64,000 bases of DNA from JBJMHZ01 sp045807125. Lineage in GTDB: Bacteria > Actinomycetota > Actinomycetes > JAWWOL01. The stretch is from positions 248,001-312,000 of the forward strand of contig JBJMHZ010000005.1 in the NCBI GenBank assembly GCA_045807125.1. Reading direction: 5' to 3'. Position 1 is the first letter of the stretch. Each line of letters opens with the position of its first letter. Both the position numbers and the translations under genes were made by a program. Of this stretch, positions 1 to 8,939 are shown one piece after another. The notes below the pieces were generated by a model. That model did not search any database, was not told the origin of the DNA, and saw only the letters and a list, made by a program, of their open reading frames with translations.

Positions 1-396
1 GTCCTCGCGGAACCCTACTTTTTCACTGCGGACGTCGTCCAGATCTTGCGTTCCACGGTACTCCGCGCGTCAGAGGAGACGGTAGGCCAACTGCGACGCG
101 GCGGGCGACTCCTGGCCCTGCCGGATCATGGTCGGCTCCTTTATCCAGGCTTCCAGTTTGAGCCCTCGTCCGGTATGCCATATCCCATCATAGGTGACGT
201 ATCCAACCTCCTCGAGGCCGCTGAGTCCCCTTGGGCGGTTGCCCATTGGTGGCTGCAACCACACCCGCGGCTAGGCATGCGGGCGCCACGGGAGTTCCTC
301 GATACGGTGGAAGTAGACAAGATCGTGCTGGCGGCGCATCATACCCTTGGTCGAGTCGAGGACGTCATAGAGGTGCCTAAGCCGCGTCCTCGCTAA
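1..396 (+). CDS. Antitoxin of a RES-type toxin-antitoxin pair, 5' end cut by window
   Basis: The frame is open from base 1, so the start lies outside the window; a TTG at 46 is only an internal candidate. The visible C-terminal part reads LLYPGFQF, then a Gly/Pro stretch, a Trp-containing WWLQP segment, and a Val/Ala-rich end. This matches the toxin-binding domain (DUF2384/MbcA-ParS-Xre C-terminal type) of antitoxins that neutralise RES toxins. It sits 25 bp upstream of a RES-domain protein on the same strand, the usual antitoxin-first order. The N-terminal DNA-binding part is not seen, so the family call rests on the C-terminal pattern and the neighbour. Autoregulation of the pair is expected from the family but no operator is visible. 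Confidence 0.7.
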   Translation, partial: VLAEPYFFTADVVQILRSTVLRASEETVGQLRRGGRLLALPDHGRLLYPGFQFEPSSGMPYPIIGDVSNLLEAAESPWAVAHWWLQPHPRLGMRAPREFLDTVEVDKIVLAAHHTLGRVEDVIEVPKPRPR

Positions 397-421
397 GTCG
401 TAGCTCGGAAGCGGTCGATGC

Positions 422-1066
422 ATGCCAGATTGGCTATACTCTCCCTCGGGCTATCGTCTGGAAACGCTGGCGGGGGGGACGCCCTTGTTCCGCATCTGGA
501 ATCATGTAGACGCGCGCGCCAAGAGGTACAAAGCACTAGACTTCAACACCAGGATTCCCAATCCGGGCGAGACGTATAGGTTCGCTCCGCTGCCCGGCTA
601 CCAGTTCCCCTACTTGTACGCAGCGTGCAGTCTGCCGGCAGCGTTCTGTGAAACCATTCTTCCCTTTGCAGATGACCGTCCGGGCGAGAGATACTCCTTG
701 GCGGTCGCAGCGTTGAAGGCACAGTCCTGGCTCTCCTTCCAACTGCTGCAACCGATTACGCTCGTGCGCCTCTTCTCGGCCAGCGACATGCGGGCCTTCA
801 AGGCGCCAACGGACATCGACACTACTCTAGATTATGACGGTACCCGCGAGTGGTGCCGTTACATAAGAGCGATGGTGCCGGCGGCGAGCGGCCTTATATG
901 GAAGTCGCGGGCTCACCGCCAAGACCCGGCGATGATTTTATTTGGTGATCGCCTCCCCCGCGGACGAGGGCTTTTCGCGCAAGGCGCTCCTCAAAGGTTC
1001 GACACCTTCCGTGGCCGACGCCTCGCTGCCGAGATGTGTGCTGATGCCAGCACGGATCTCATCTAG
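422..1066 (+). CDS. RES-domain toxin (NAD-degrading family)
   Basis: A 214-residue protein with the RES pattern: FRIW near the N terminus, an ALDFN segment followed by YRFAPL, YLYAA and AAFCETIL (the conserved Glu), and a late SGLIWKSR segment where the family has its Ser/Arg positions. RES toxins such as MbcT and the Xre-RES toxins deplete NAD+, by degradation or phosphorolysis, and arrest growth. It follows the antitoxin at 1-396. The catalytic-type residues appear present, so it is probably intact. Its role may be stabilisation of the accessory region or phage defence; this is inference. Confidence 0.82.
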   Translation: MPDWLYSPSGYRLETLAGGTPLFRIWNHVDARAKRYKALDFNTRIPNPGETYRFAPLPGYQFPYLYAACSLPAAFCETILPFADDRPGERYSLAVAALKAQSWLSFQLLQPITLVRLFSASDMRAFKAPTDIDTTLDYDGTREWCRYIRAMVPAASGLIWKSRAHRQDPAMILFGDRLPRGRGLFAQGAPQRFDTFRGRRLAAEMCADASTDLI

Positions 1067-1157
1067 TGTTGGCACGCAATCACGCAACTACAACCGTACG
1101 GCATGAACGACGGTTCCACCATCTCTTCGGCATGACCACAAATAGTGCAAGCGGCCG

Positions 1158-2161
1158 CTAGTGCAGTCGCAAGCGGTAGTAGCCACGGCGCACGCGGGTC
1201 AGGATCGGTGCCGTGGTGATGGCGAACAGCGCTGCTGCGCGGGTAAAGCTCGCGTCCTGTAGAGCCGCCGACAGGGCTTGGTGCCGCAACGTCTGCTCGG
1301 GAGCCGCTCTCAGCGTCGCCTCGAGTACGCGGTCGCTCGTCGAGGCCACCAGTCGCTGCCACCTCTCTGACAAGGGGCCGGCCAAGCACACGCACTCCCC
1401 TTCGCGTACCAGCCAGTCTTGATCGTCGCTCCAGCGCCCAAGGTTCTCGGCAGTCGGCAGCGGCCGACGGTCGTGGCGCCAAGTGACGGCGAGTCCGGCA
1501 GCGAGGCTGTCGAGCGGCAGGCCAGCCGAAGCCGTCACCAACATCCGGCCGACGTGCCGGGCTAGGCTGCTCCTAGCGTCGTTGCGGCGCCAGAGACAGT
1601 CATCGTGCAATTGGAAGCGGTCGTCGGCCTCAAGGCAAACCGCAGCTCCCGGGCGTTCCGCAAGCCGTGCTGCTTAGCCAAGGCGTGGAAGTCAGCGCGT
1701 AGGAAGCCAGCCGCGGTCACCTGAGGCGACAGCGCGTTCAATGCCTGGCGGCGCGCTGCTTGGGTGACTAGTGGCCATAAGGCGCTCCGGTTGCCGTGTG
1801 GCCTGAGTAGCACTGGCACCGGTAGGCCGTACAAGCGCGCCAACGCTACGACACCTGCCGGGTGCATTGGCTCTTGAAGCAATCCCCGGCCCATGAGGTC
1901 AACCATCGCATCGGCCGACCAGCACGGTGCCAGCTTGGCAAGGCAATCGAGTGCCGTTGCCAGACTCGTCGGTGGTGGGGCGGCCGCGGTGAGGCGGCGA
2001 AGCGCAGGTATGGCTCGCCAACGACCACTGGTCCGTACGTCTGCGATAGGTACCGGCGACCCTATGCCCCAGCCGTGCTGCCGGCGCAAGGCTGCCTGGA
2101 CTTGGCGGTCGAAGGGCGCGGCCCGGGCGAGCAGGTAACCAATGGCAATGTCAACGGGGCA
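1158..2161 (-). pseudogene. Broken reverse-strand gene, winged-helix/HARE-like, frameshifted and truncated
   Basis: Two overlapping minus-strand frames together form one protein. The upstream part (about 2161 to 1640) reads IAIGYLLARAAPFDRQVQAA, then a helical Ala/Leu-rich region ending KQHGLRNARELRF. The downstream part (about 1640 to 1158) continues EADDRFQLHDDCLW, a pattern typical of HARE-HTH/winged-helix ends of RNA-polymerase-associated or sigma-like proteins. A single frame change near 1636-1645 separates them. The 5' end is missing: its open frame abuts the truncated recombinase that begins at 2142 on the other strand. Function is not known; the DNA-binding guess is weak. It reads as a casualty of the insertion that left the recombinase fragment. 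Confidence 0.5.
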
Positions 2162-3257
2162 CTACCGCACCTTGCGCCTGGCCGATGGCTTCGCTGAAGC
2201 GATCGAGGAGCAAGTCGCGACTACCTTGGCGCAACAGCAACAGCTCACCCGCGAGCTGCACGCCACGCTCACCAAGCAGCTCGCCAAGCTCGAAGCCCGC
2301 GAGGCACGTCTAATCGACCTCGCCGCCGACGGCTTGCTCTCCCGCGACAAGATCTACGAGCGCAGCAACGCCATTCAGCTCGAACGGCAGCGGGTGCAAG
2401 CTGGCCTGGCCGACACCGGCGACCAGCTCAAGATCGGAGCCGAGCGCCTCCGCGCCGCCATCGCCCTCATCCGGGACGTAGCCGGCCTGTACCAGCGCGG
2501 TGATGATGGCGTCCGACGTCAGCTGAACCACACCTTCTACCAGCGCTTCTGCCTCGATGACGATCACGGCGTACGAGTCGCCGAAGGCGTCAGCAACCCA
2601 CCCTTTGACGATGTCCAGGTCGCTAACGCCGCCTACGAGCGCACACGGGGCTCGATTCCGGCCGCCATGCCTCCGCCCCAGCTAACCAGTGGACCGGACC
2701 AGGCAGCCGGGCCCACCGAAGAGGGCACGCCGCCCCGACTGGCGGACATTTTTTCGGTCAGTGTTCCGAGTAAGCGTGTCACGGTGGAGCTCCTGGGCCG
2801 GTATTCGAGGTCACGGACAGTGCTGGAGCGGTTGCAGAAGACTTGCCGGGCGGTCAACGCCCCTCGGCCGCGCAGGCACGCAAGGCCGGCGGGACTGCCG
2901 CGGCATCGCGTGCACAAGCTCGAGCAGCGGCTGTCAGCGGAGGCACTCACGGACCTGATCGCGCAACACCGCGCTGGCGAGAGCACCCGCGCTCTGGCTC
3001 AGGCCTACGGCCTGTCGAAGAGCGGCGTCCTCCACCTTCTTGATCGCCATGGCATCACTCGCCGGTACCGCGTCCTGAGCCAGGGCCAAGTCGAGGAGGC
3101 GCAGCGGCTCTATGAGGCCGGTCAGTCACTCGCTCGACTGGGCGCCACCTTCGGTTGCTCACCGAACACGATCCGGCGAGCGCTCATGCGAGCCGGAGTG
3201 CCCATGCGGGATCCAACGCAACCGCAGCGTAGCGAGCGTCCCAGCAGCGGGCCTTAG
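2142..3257 (+). pseudogene. Large serine recombinase remnant (C-terminal coiled coil) plus recombinase-associated HTH
   Basis: The first ~180 residues align by eye with the C-terminal part of the intact integrase at 32161-34020: GFAEAIEEQ, LAKLEAREARLIDLAADG, then a helical region and FYQRF...PPFDDV. The catalytic resolvase domain, the recombinase domain and the Zn ribbon are all missing, so this is a fragment that begins at the HY motif just before the coiled coil. The last ~150 residues are a different module with two helix-turn-helix units (RALAQAYGLSKSGVLHLLD and RLGATFGCSPNTIRRALM), repeated at 6978 and in part at 11770. Whether the fused reading frame is expressed is unknown. It cannot recombine DNA on its own. 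Confidence 0.75.
2783..3230 (+). repeat. HTH module, copy A
   Basis: DNA running from the GGGCCGGTATTCGA segment to the GCGCTCATGC segment matches copy B (6978-7438) over nearly its whole length in the same orientation, with scattered substitutions and one 1-nt length difference. A shorter diverged relative lies at 11770-11890. Copies A and B flank the nuclease-NACHT cassette. It encodes tandem HTH units of the kind found downstream of actinobacterial serine recombinases. Confidence 0.75.
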
Positions 3258-3470
3258 CACCGACACACGACCGTCCGCTGTCTCGCTGTCGTCCTCCTGA
3301 CGCATCGTGGTCTCGAACGGTCGGCCGCGTCGGCTCGCCGGCCACCCTCGGCGACGAAGAACTCCGGAACGCGAAGCGAGAACTGCGAACGTCCGAGAAC
3401 GAGTGCAGCCAAAACAACGGCGGAGCGCGCCGCTGCGTGGCGTGGGCTTTCGACCCGAACAGCCTCTTCG

Positions 3471-3845
3471 CTATTCGTCGTCGACTCGCGGCGCGTTCCT
3501 ATACACCGCGTAGGCGAACCAAGCCGCGTCACGTGCGCTCTCTGGATCCTCGCGCGAGATCTTGGTAAAGCCTTCCGAACACTCACCGCTTGTCGCCGAG
3601 ACGACGAAGCAAGTCACATTGGGCCACCCGGCCTTGTTGCAGAAGACGCCAATGTCTTCCAGGATCGCGCCTGTGGCAAGAGGCGCTAGGCCGGGTTGAA
3701 GCATCTCCGCGAAGGTGGCGTAGGTAATCGGTCTGTCCCCGCGGGTGGCGATGTCCTGAAGGATCCGAAGCCCGTCCACCATGCGTCGCGACCGCGCCTC
3801 ACCCAATCTCGCATGCCTGACGTACTCGTCGAGATCACGGTGCAT
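3471..3845 (-). CDS. Hypothetical protein downstream of the NACHT gene
   Basis: About 124 residues if it starts at MHRDLDEYVRH; a GAGGGG ribosome site lies 8 nt upstream of that ATG, which favours it over the longer frame beginning at 3905. The sequence has an N-terminal helical part (RMVDGLRILQDIA), then DRPITYATFAEML, LEDIGVFCNKAGWPNVTCFVVSATSGECSEGF, and an acidic end. The pattern of choosing a start class, then a short hydrophobic strand and a Gly-Phe turn, occurs in small uncharacterised proteins, but I do not recognise a named family. It lies about 200 bp beyond the stop of the NACHT gene on the same strand and could be its partner or an independent gene. Confidence 0.55.
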   Translation of the reverse strand: MHRDLDEYVRHARLGEARSRRMVDGLRILQDIATRGDRPITYATFAEMLQPGLAPLATGAILEDIGVFCNKAGWPNVTCFVVSATSGECSEGFTKISREDPESARDAAWFAYAVYRNAPRVDDE

Positions 3846-4050
3846 CACGTTTCCCCTCTCGGCGGGCGCCGCGACCATAGGGCTATCGGCTCCGCCTGGC
3901 GACAACTGTGCCAGGCGTCGCCGTAGGTCCGGGTCAGGCTAAGGACTTACGGTCTGCAAGGCGTGGAGATGCTCTAGCCACTTCTCGTCGCGGCGGCGTT
4001 GGACAACGGCTCTCGACGCCTCTCAGGGGGTGGGCAGGCGGGCAGGGAAT

Positions 4051-6930
4051 TTAGTTGAGATCACCAACAACAGCTCGTCGCGCGTACCAATAGCGAGCGG
4101 CGTCCTTCAGCGCCGACGCCACCTGATAATCCTCCGGTGGGATGCTGTCGACTAGTCGCGCAAAGGCTTCCGCCCCGGTCAGTTGACTCAGGACTGCATC
4201 GAGGACGTCCATCTCAGCCACGCCGCGTGACACCACATAGTGCGCGCGGATCTCACCCTCAGGCACATCTTCGGCTCGCACGCGACCCAGACGAATCTTC
4301 AAGCCGTCAATCAGGGGTCGCAGCAACTGCGCCTGCTCGGGTCCGAGCGCCTCTGCTTGCGGCTGTAGATATCTTGCAACGCCACGGTCCACGAGTCCTT
4401 CACTTGGAGTACTCAGCAGCCCGGCGTCCCCGAGATCGGGCGTCGACCGCGTCACGCCGGTACGCAATCGAGCGCGTGCGGCGAGGCCGCCCGTGTTCAT
4501 GGCGAAGACTTCGAGGAGTCGTGTTGCCGTAGCCGCAGGACCCCCACCCGCACACAACGCGCGGTCGATCTCCTTGTCGAGCCGCGCCCGGACGATCTGG
4601 TCTGCCTCGGCGGCCTCAAACAACGTGCTGGCTAGCGAGCGCCAATCGGAGTCGGGCAATGAACTGACGCGCTCAATCGCGTGCTCGGCCAGCATCCGTT
4701 GGTACTGAGGCGAACGTGCGGCCAAGCCGTCGTGCACCAAGTCGGTGGCAAGTTCCGCTCCCGGGGCGGCTAGCATTGACAGCAGCGTGTCGTTGTCGAT
4801 GGTGCGGAGCAACGTGATGAGCGATGCGCGCAAGTGCTCTCGGTCCATAAAGACACGGCCGGCAGCGAACAGCCATGTATTGCGCCAGTGCGCAGACGGT
4901 GCGATTGCTGCCATTCTGTCGAGAATCCTGCTACCGGGTCCGGTTGTTAGCGCTCGTGCAGCCAGGAACTCGCGGAGGCTTCGCACCTCGAAGCCGACTT
5001 CCTGGTCAAGCAAGGGAACGAGCAGGACGAGACGGAGAGTCGCGGCTTTGACCAGCCGTTCGCTGAGTTGAGCGGCCTCATCGACGCCATGTCCCTCATC
5101 TTGGAACCGCTCTCTCGCGACTTCCGCCAGGACGGAGAGCGGCACGGCCGCCTCACGGTCCGTTCTCTCCTGTGCTTGCTGTTGGAGTAGTAACGCGATG
5201 CGCTCATGGACGGCAACGATGTCGGACCTACGGTCCTCTAGGAGCTCTCCGAGCCAACCCGCCTTGTTCTGCTCTCTTGAATAGATGGTGTTGAAGTACG
5301 CGTCGAATAACTGGAACCGACCGTGTGGCGCTCGTTGAGCGCGCTCGAGCAGCAACTCCATGATCGCGACCTGCAGCGGCGTCCGGAGCAACCTGCTGGT
5401 GTCCGGGTCGGCCGCGGCCAAAGTGAAGCGTTGCAGGACTTGCTCACGAAGTTCTTCGTCATCCGGGTGTCGCACTGCGGCCAGTTGACTAGCGCATTCG
5501 AAGGCTTTAGCGGAACGGAGGGGCGTGAGATCTAGGCGTTGATATTCCTCGGCACCGAACTCGCCGGCGTAGCCCTGTGGTCTCGTCGTCACGACGATGA
5601 GTACATCAGCGTTGCGTTGGGCGATGTCAACGAGGAAGTCATCGACGGCGCGCGTGACGTCCTCGCGCACGATGGGCGTAACGATTTCGTCCATACCGTC
5701 GAGCACTAGCAGCCACGGCCACGAACTCATCCAGGCGATAAGATCGGCCGGCTGGATGCGATGCGGCGACCGAGCGCTGGCCCTCTCGGAGATATAGCGC
5801 AGCAACGATACCTCCTCTCCGCCAGCAAGTCGGTCGCCGTAGTCGCTGAGATCGACTGAGATTGGCCACCGTCGCTGTCTTGGGAGCGGGAGATCGATAC
5901 GGTCGAGTGCTTCACGCAGAGCCCGAAGGACGCGTTTCGCAGGCTCACCGATGCTATCGGAGTCTTGCAGCAATGCCAGGCGGTACACCTGACACACGAG
6001 CTGCGCAAGCGTGGACTTGCCTTGTCCGGCGTTCCCGACGCACAAGAGATGCGGCGGCTGTCCGGGCTGAAGACCGTGGGCATGCGCGCGCTCGCCACGA
6101 CCTAGGATGAATCGCGCGGCGTTGACCGTTCGGCTCGACTTGCCGTCGTCATTCTCGTCCACGGGCCCGCTAAGCGACGCGGGCAAATCGATGACGACGC
6201 TGCCGAGAGCGACCCTCTCATCTTCGGGATCGCCAGCCTGGCCAAGTCGCACCCACTGCTTGGCGAGGAGTTCTTTGGTCGCGTGTGCCATAAGCGCATC
6301 ACTGATCCAGCTGCCGTCGGTGCGCCCGAGGATCTCGGCTAGGCGACCGAGAATATCGCCGGTGGTGATGAACCCGCCATAGGCGCGGCGAACGTCGGGC
6401 TGTGTGTCCAAGAGTGCGCGCAGCTGTTCGTAGTGCCAGATCCGCGACTGGGCGAGCCTGAGCCCACGCTTCTGAGCCGTTCGAGCAAGCTCGGCATGCG
6501 CGGTGTCATGGCCGCCGCCCTGAGCCGCCGACAGCGTCACGTTCGTGACGATCAACAGGTTGTCGGGAAGCTCACCCTTGGCGCGCTTGTATCGCTTGTC
6601 AGTCCACCTCGGGAGCTCAATCCCAATCTGGTGCAGGAGCCACTCAAGATTGTCCGCCGGGTCCCTGGGCCGCAGTCGAAACTTGGCCTGGACAACCGTG
6701 TAGCCCTCCCACCGTTCGCCGCCACTAGCTAGAGACCAATCGATCGGGCCGCGCATCGTCGCTTCACGGCCGCCATCCGGTCCGTCTCCGAAGACAGTCA
6801 GGCCCGGACCCCATAGGCCTATACACAGTGCCTGAACCAGATGCTCGAACTCGCGCGGGCCGAGGCCGGTGAGGTCGTAGTCCACGGCCAGCAGCCTATC
6901 CCTCGACAAGCCGTCGACAGCGCGGATCAC
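4051..6930 (-). CDS. Nuclease-NACHT NTPase, NLR-like antiphage effector
   Basis: From the GTG at 6930 the protein is about 959 residues. The N-terminal ~150 residues look like an Mrr/PD-(D/E)XK nuclease: GLGPREFEHLVQ, a GDGPDGGREA acidic turn (Asp near residue 52) and VVQAKF (Gln-x-Lys near 81-83). Next is a NACHT/STAND ATPase with Walker A GNAGQGKST (about 299-307), Walker B LLVLDGMDE (about 407-415) and a sensor-like VVTTRPQGY. The last ~400 residues are helical. This nuclease-NACHT layout matches bacterial bNACHT/Avs-type NLR immune proteins that sense a phage product and cut nucleic acid. The frame extends to 7140, but those ~70 residues are antisense to the HTH repeat, so I reject that start. 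TTG 6945 and TTG 6909 are alternatives. Confidence 0.83.
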   Translation of the reverse strand: MIRAVDGLSRDRLLAVDYDLTGLGPREFEHLVQALCIGLWGPGLTVFGDGPDGGREATMRGPIDWSLASGGERWEGYTVVQAKFRLRPRDPADNLEWLLHQIGIELPRWTDKRYKRAKGELPDNLLIVTNVTLSAAQGGGHDTAHAELARTAQKRGLRLAQSRIWHYEQLRALLDTQPDVRRAYGGFITTGDILGRLAEILGRTDGSWISDALMAHATKELLAKQWVRLGQAGDPEDERVALGSVVIDLPASLSGPVDENDDGKSSRTVNAARFILGRGERAHAHGLQPGQPPHLLCVGNAGQGKSTLAQLVCQVYRLALLQDSDSIGEPAKRVLRALREALDRIDLPLPRQRRWPISVDLSDYGDRLAGGEEVSLLRYISERASARSPHRIQPADLIAWMSSWPWLLVLDGMDEIVTPIVREDVTRAVDDFLVDIAQRNADVLIVVTTRPQGYAGEFGAEEYQRLDLTPLRSAKAFECASQLAAVRHPDDEELREQVLQRFTLAAADPDTSRLLRTPLQVAIMELLLERAQRAPHGRFQLFDAYFNTIYSREQNKAGWLGELLEDRRSDIVAVHERIALLLQQQAQERTDREAAVPLSVLAEVARERFQDEGHGVDEAAQLSERLVKAATLRLVLLVPLLDQEVGFEVRSLREFLAARALTTGPGSRILDRMAAIAPSAHWRNTWLFAAGRVFMDREHLRASLITLLRTIDNDTLLSMLAAPGAELATDLVHDGLAARSPQYQRMLAEHAIERVSSLPDSDWRSLASTLFEAAEADQIVRARLDKEIDRALCAGGGPAATATRLLEVFAMNTGGLAARARLRTGVTRSTPDLGDAGLLSTPSEGLVDRGVARYLQPQAEALGPEQAQLLRPLIDGLKIRLGRVRAEDVPEGEIRAHYVVSRGVAEMDVLDAVLSQLTGAEAFARLVDSIPPEDYQVASALKDAARYWYARRAVVGDLN

Positions 6931-6977
6931 GTCGAACGGTCCCAATCGGTTAGGGCCGCTGACCTGAGGCGATAGGA

Positions 6978-7438
6978 GTGGAGCGCCTGGGCCGGTATTC
7001 GAAGTTACCGTCCGTGTTGGAGCGGTTGCAGCAGACTTGCCGGGCAGCCAGCGCTCCCCAGGCGCGCAGACGAGCCAAGCCGGCCAGCCCATCCCGGCAC
7101 CGCGCGCACAAGCTCGACCAGCGGCTGCCAACGGAGGCACTCACGACTTTGGTCGCGCGGCACCAAGCTGGCGAGAGCGCCCGTGCGCTGGCTCAGGTCT
7201 ACGGACTCTCGAAGAGCGGAGTCCTGCGCCTCCTCGACCGGTATGGCATCGCTCGCCGCTACCGCGTCCTGGATCAGGCCCAAGTCGAGCACGCACAGCG
7301 GCTCTACCAGGCCGGCCAACCCTCGCTCGGCTGGGCATCACCTTTGGTTGCTCACCGAACACGATCCGGCGCGCGCTGATGCAAGCCGGAGTGCACTTGC
7401 GAGACGAACACGGCCGCGCACGGGCTAGCTACCCCTGA
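6978..7438 (+). pseudogene. HTH module, copy B, with 1-nt deletion
   Basis: Starts at GTG 6978 as VERLGRYSKLPSVLERLQQT and carries the same two HTH units as copy A (RALAQVYGLSKSGVLRLLD, then LARLGITFGCSPNTIRRALM). Compared with copy A it has one nucleotide fewer near 7325-7332, so the second HTH is in another frame and the first frame ends early at 7379. There is no recombinase fragment ahead of it. It lies head-to-head with the NACHT gene, whose true start is about 50 bp away. Confidence 0.7.
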
Positions 7439-7481
7439 AACGACGGCGACTTGGCCGGCGGGCCGAACTAAGATCACGAAC

Positions 7482-8939
7482 CTACTTAGGATCGAACTCT
7501 TTTCTACGCCGAGGCCATTTTACGACAGCACCGGCAATCGTAAGGGCGAAAGTTAATACTAACCCGATAACGGCAAATAACTGTGCCGCACTCATCTTGA
7601 TGCTTATCACCTTGTAGGCGACCCCCACCATTTCGATTATCAGAAACATCACAGCGAAAGCTACCGCCCCGGCGAGTCGGCGCTGCACATCTCTAGACTG
7701 TCGAAGGTTGGCAATCGCTCGATCTCTCTGCGCCTGCACAATCAGTCGCTTCGAACGCTCCGGCGTCGAGCGGACTGGCGCGTTCCATAAGGCATCATCC
7801 CATGCCTGCATAACTGTCTTATCGGCAAGCGGCCCCCAATGAGAGTAAAGCTCTAATGCCGCTCCACTAAAGAACACTGTAAGGTACAGGCTATGCAGGA
7901 AACTTCCGTCATCGAAGAACTGCTTGGGATCACACATCCAGCGAAGTGCCTTCAGGACGATCTGATCCTCCCGGCCGATATCAGGAATTGACCTAGTTGC
8001 CCGAAGATAGGCATCAAGCGATCGAAGAGTCTCTGGGTGCCCACCCCAGCGGCCATCACTTTGATGGAACTCGATATACTGAATCGCCCCTAGCACCCGA
8101 CGGTGGCATTCATCGGCGAGGGTAGCAGCATTCGTATGCTTACGGTCGAGAAAAGAAGCAAGCGCTGACAGCACTTCGGCCGATTGGAACCAGTCATCCC
8201 AAAAGCTTGATTGGACAGCGTTCGCCTCTCCGCCGATCGCGGCATCTTCTATAATGTCGTCCTTGATCTCAGTCGCAGCCGAGATTAGCCGCTGAGCTAT
8301 GGCCTCTATGAAGTCCGAGACCACTCTCCTCGAAGACCTGCGACCGAATGCGGCTGTTAATACGGGGGAGTCGATCTGCTCTAGAGCAGTAGCAGTCAAA
8401 AGAATCTGGGCTAGATCGGAAGGACCAAACGGGTAGCTGACGTCACTTTCCCATCTAAGGAACTCGCTGCGTAACCAAACCATGGCGTCGCCGCACAGCG
8501 TTATCGCCTGAGTAACATCGAAGGCGTGGCCGCATAACCGGTCGCTATTGAGATGACGACTTATTACACGTACTACAGCAGCCGTATCCCACGTCACACC
8601 CTCCCAATGTGGCCGAGGACCCTCACGCCCATGCGACTGCGCCAGTAGCCACGTCATAGCTCCGCAAATTTTTCCGTCCAGGAAGTCTGCCGTCAGAGCA
8701 TCTCCTGGATTGTTTCGCCTCAAAAGTTCGGCCCGCACATCCATGAGGTACCACGCCGATAACGCGGTTTCCCAGGAGCTTGACGTGTCCTGCGCACGCA
8801 CTCGTTGAGGGCCGCTTTCACCTGCTAGCCATCTTGCGGATGGTTCGATGTACCGATGCCACAGCACATCGCGCAACGTGGCTTGTGGATCAATAATAAG
8901 GCCACAATCTGAGACTCCGGGCTCAACTTCAGTAGGCAT
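7482..8939 (-). CDS. Toroid-like protein with C-terminal membrane hairpin
   Basis: A 485-residue protein, last gene of a three-gene operon; its ATG overlaps the end of the decarboxylase-like gene by 11 bp. The N-terminal ~400 residues are helical and contain segments such as TSSSWETALSAWYL and DGRWGGHPETLRSLDAYL that resemble alpha/alpha-toroid (prenyltransferase / terpene-cyclase-like) repeats. No DxDD cyclase motif is seen. Residues about 419-441 (LAGAVAFAVMFLIIEMVG) and 450-471 are two membrane helices followed by a short Arg/Lys-rich cytosolic tail. The fold suggests a binding or sensing scaffold on the membrane, but no function is established. The DNA is visibly more AT-rich than the core chromosome. 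Confidence 0.75.
   Translation of the reverse strand: MPTEVEPGVSDCGLIIDPQATLRDVLWHRYIEPSARWLAGESGPQRVRAQDTSSSWETALSAWYLMDVRAELLRRNNPGDALTADFLDGKICGAMTWLLAQSHGREGPRPHWEGVTWDTAAVVRVISRHLNSDRLCGHAFDVTQAITLCGDAMVWLRSEFLRWESDVSYPFGPSDLAQILLTATALEQIDSPVLTAAFGRRSSRRVVSDFIEAIAQRLISAATEIKDDIIEDAAIGGEANAVQSSFWDDWFQSAEVLSALASFLDRKHTNAATLADECHRRVLGAIQYIEFHQSDGRWGGHPETLRSLDAYLRATRSIPDIGREDQIVLKALRWMCDPKQFFDDGSFLHSLYLTVFFSGAALELYSHWGPLADKTVMQAWDDALWNAPVRSTPERSKRLIVQAQRDRAIANLRQSRDVQRRLAGAVAFAVMFLIIEMVGVAYKVISIKMSAAQLFAVIGLVLTFALTIAGAVVKWPRRRKEFDPK

Noticed and set aside
6931..7140. N-terminal extension of the NACHT protein
   Set aside because: The added ~70 residues are antisense to the HTH repeat (copy B) and low in complexity; family N termini start near GTG 6930 with the nuclease domain.
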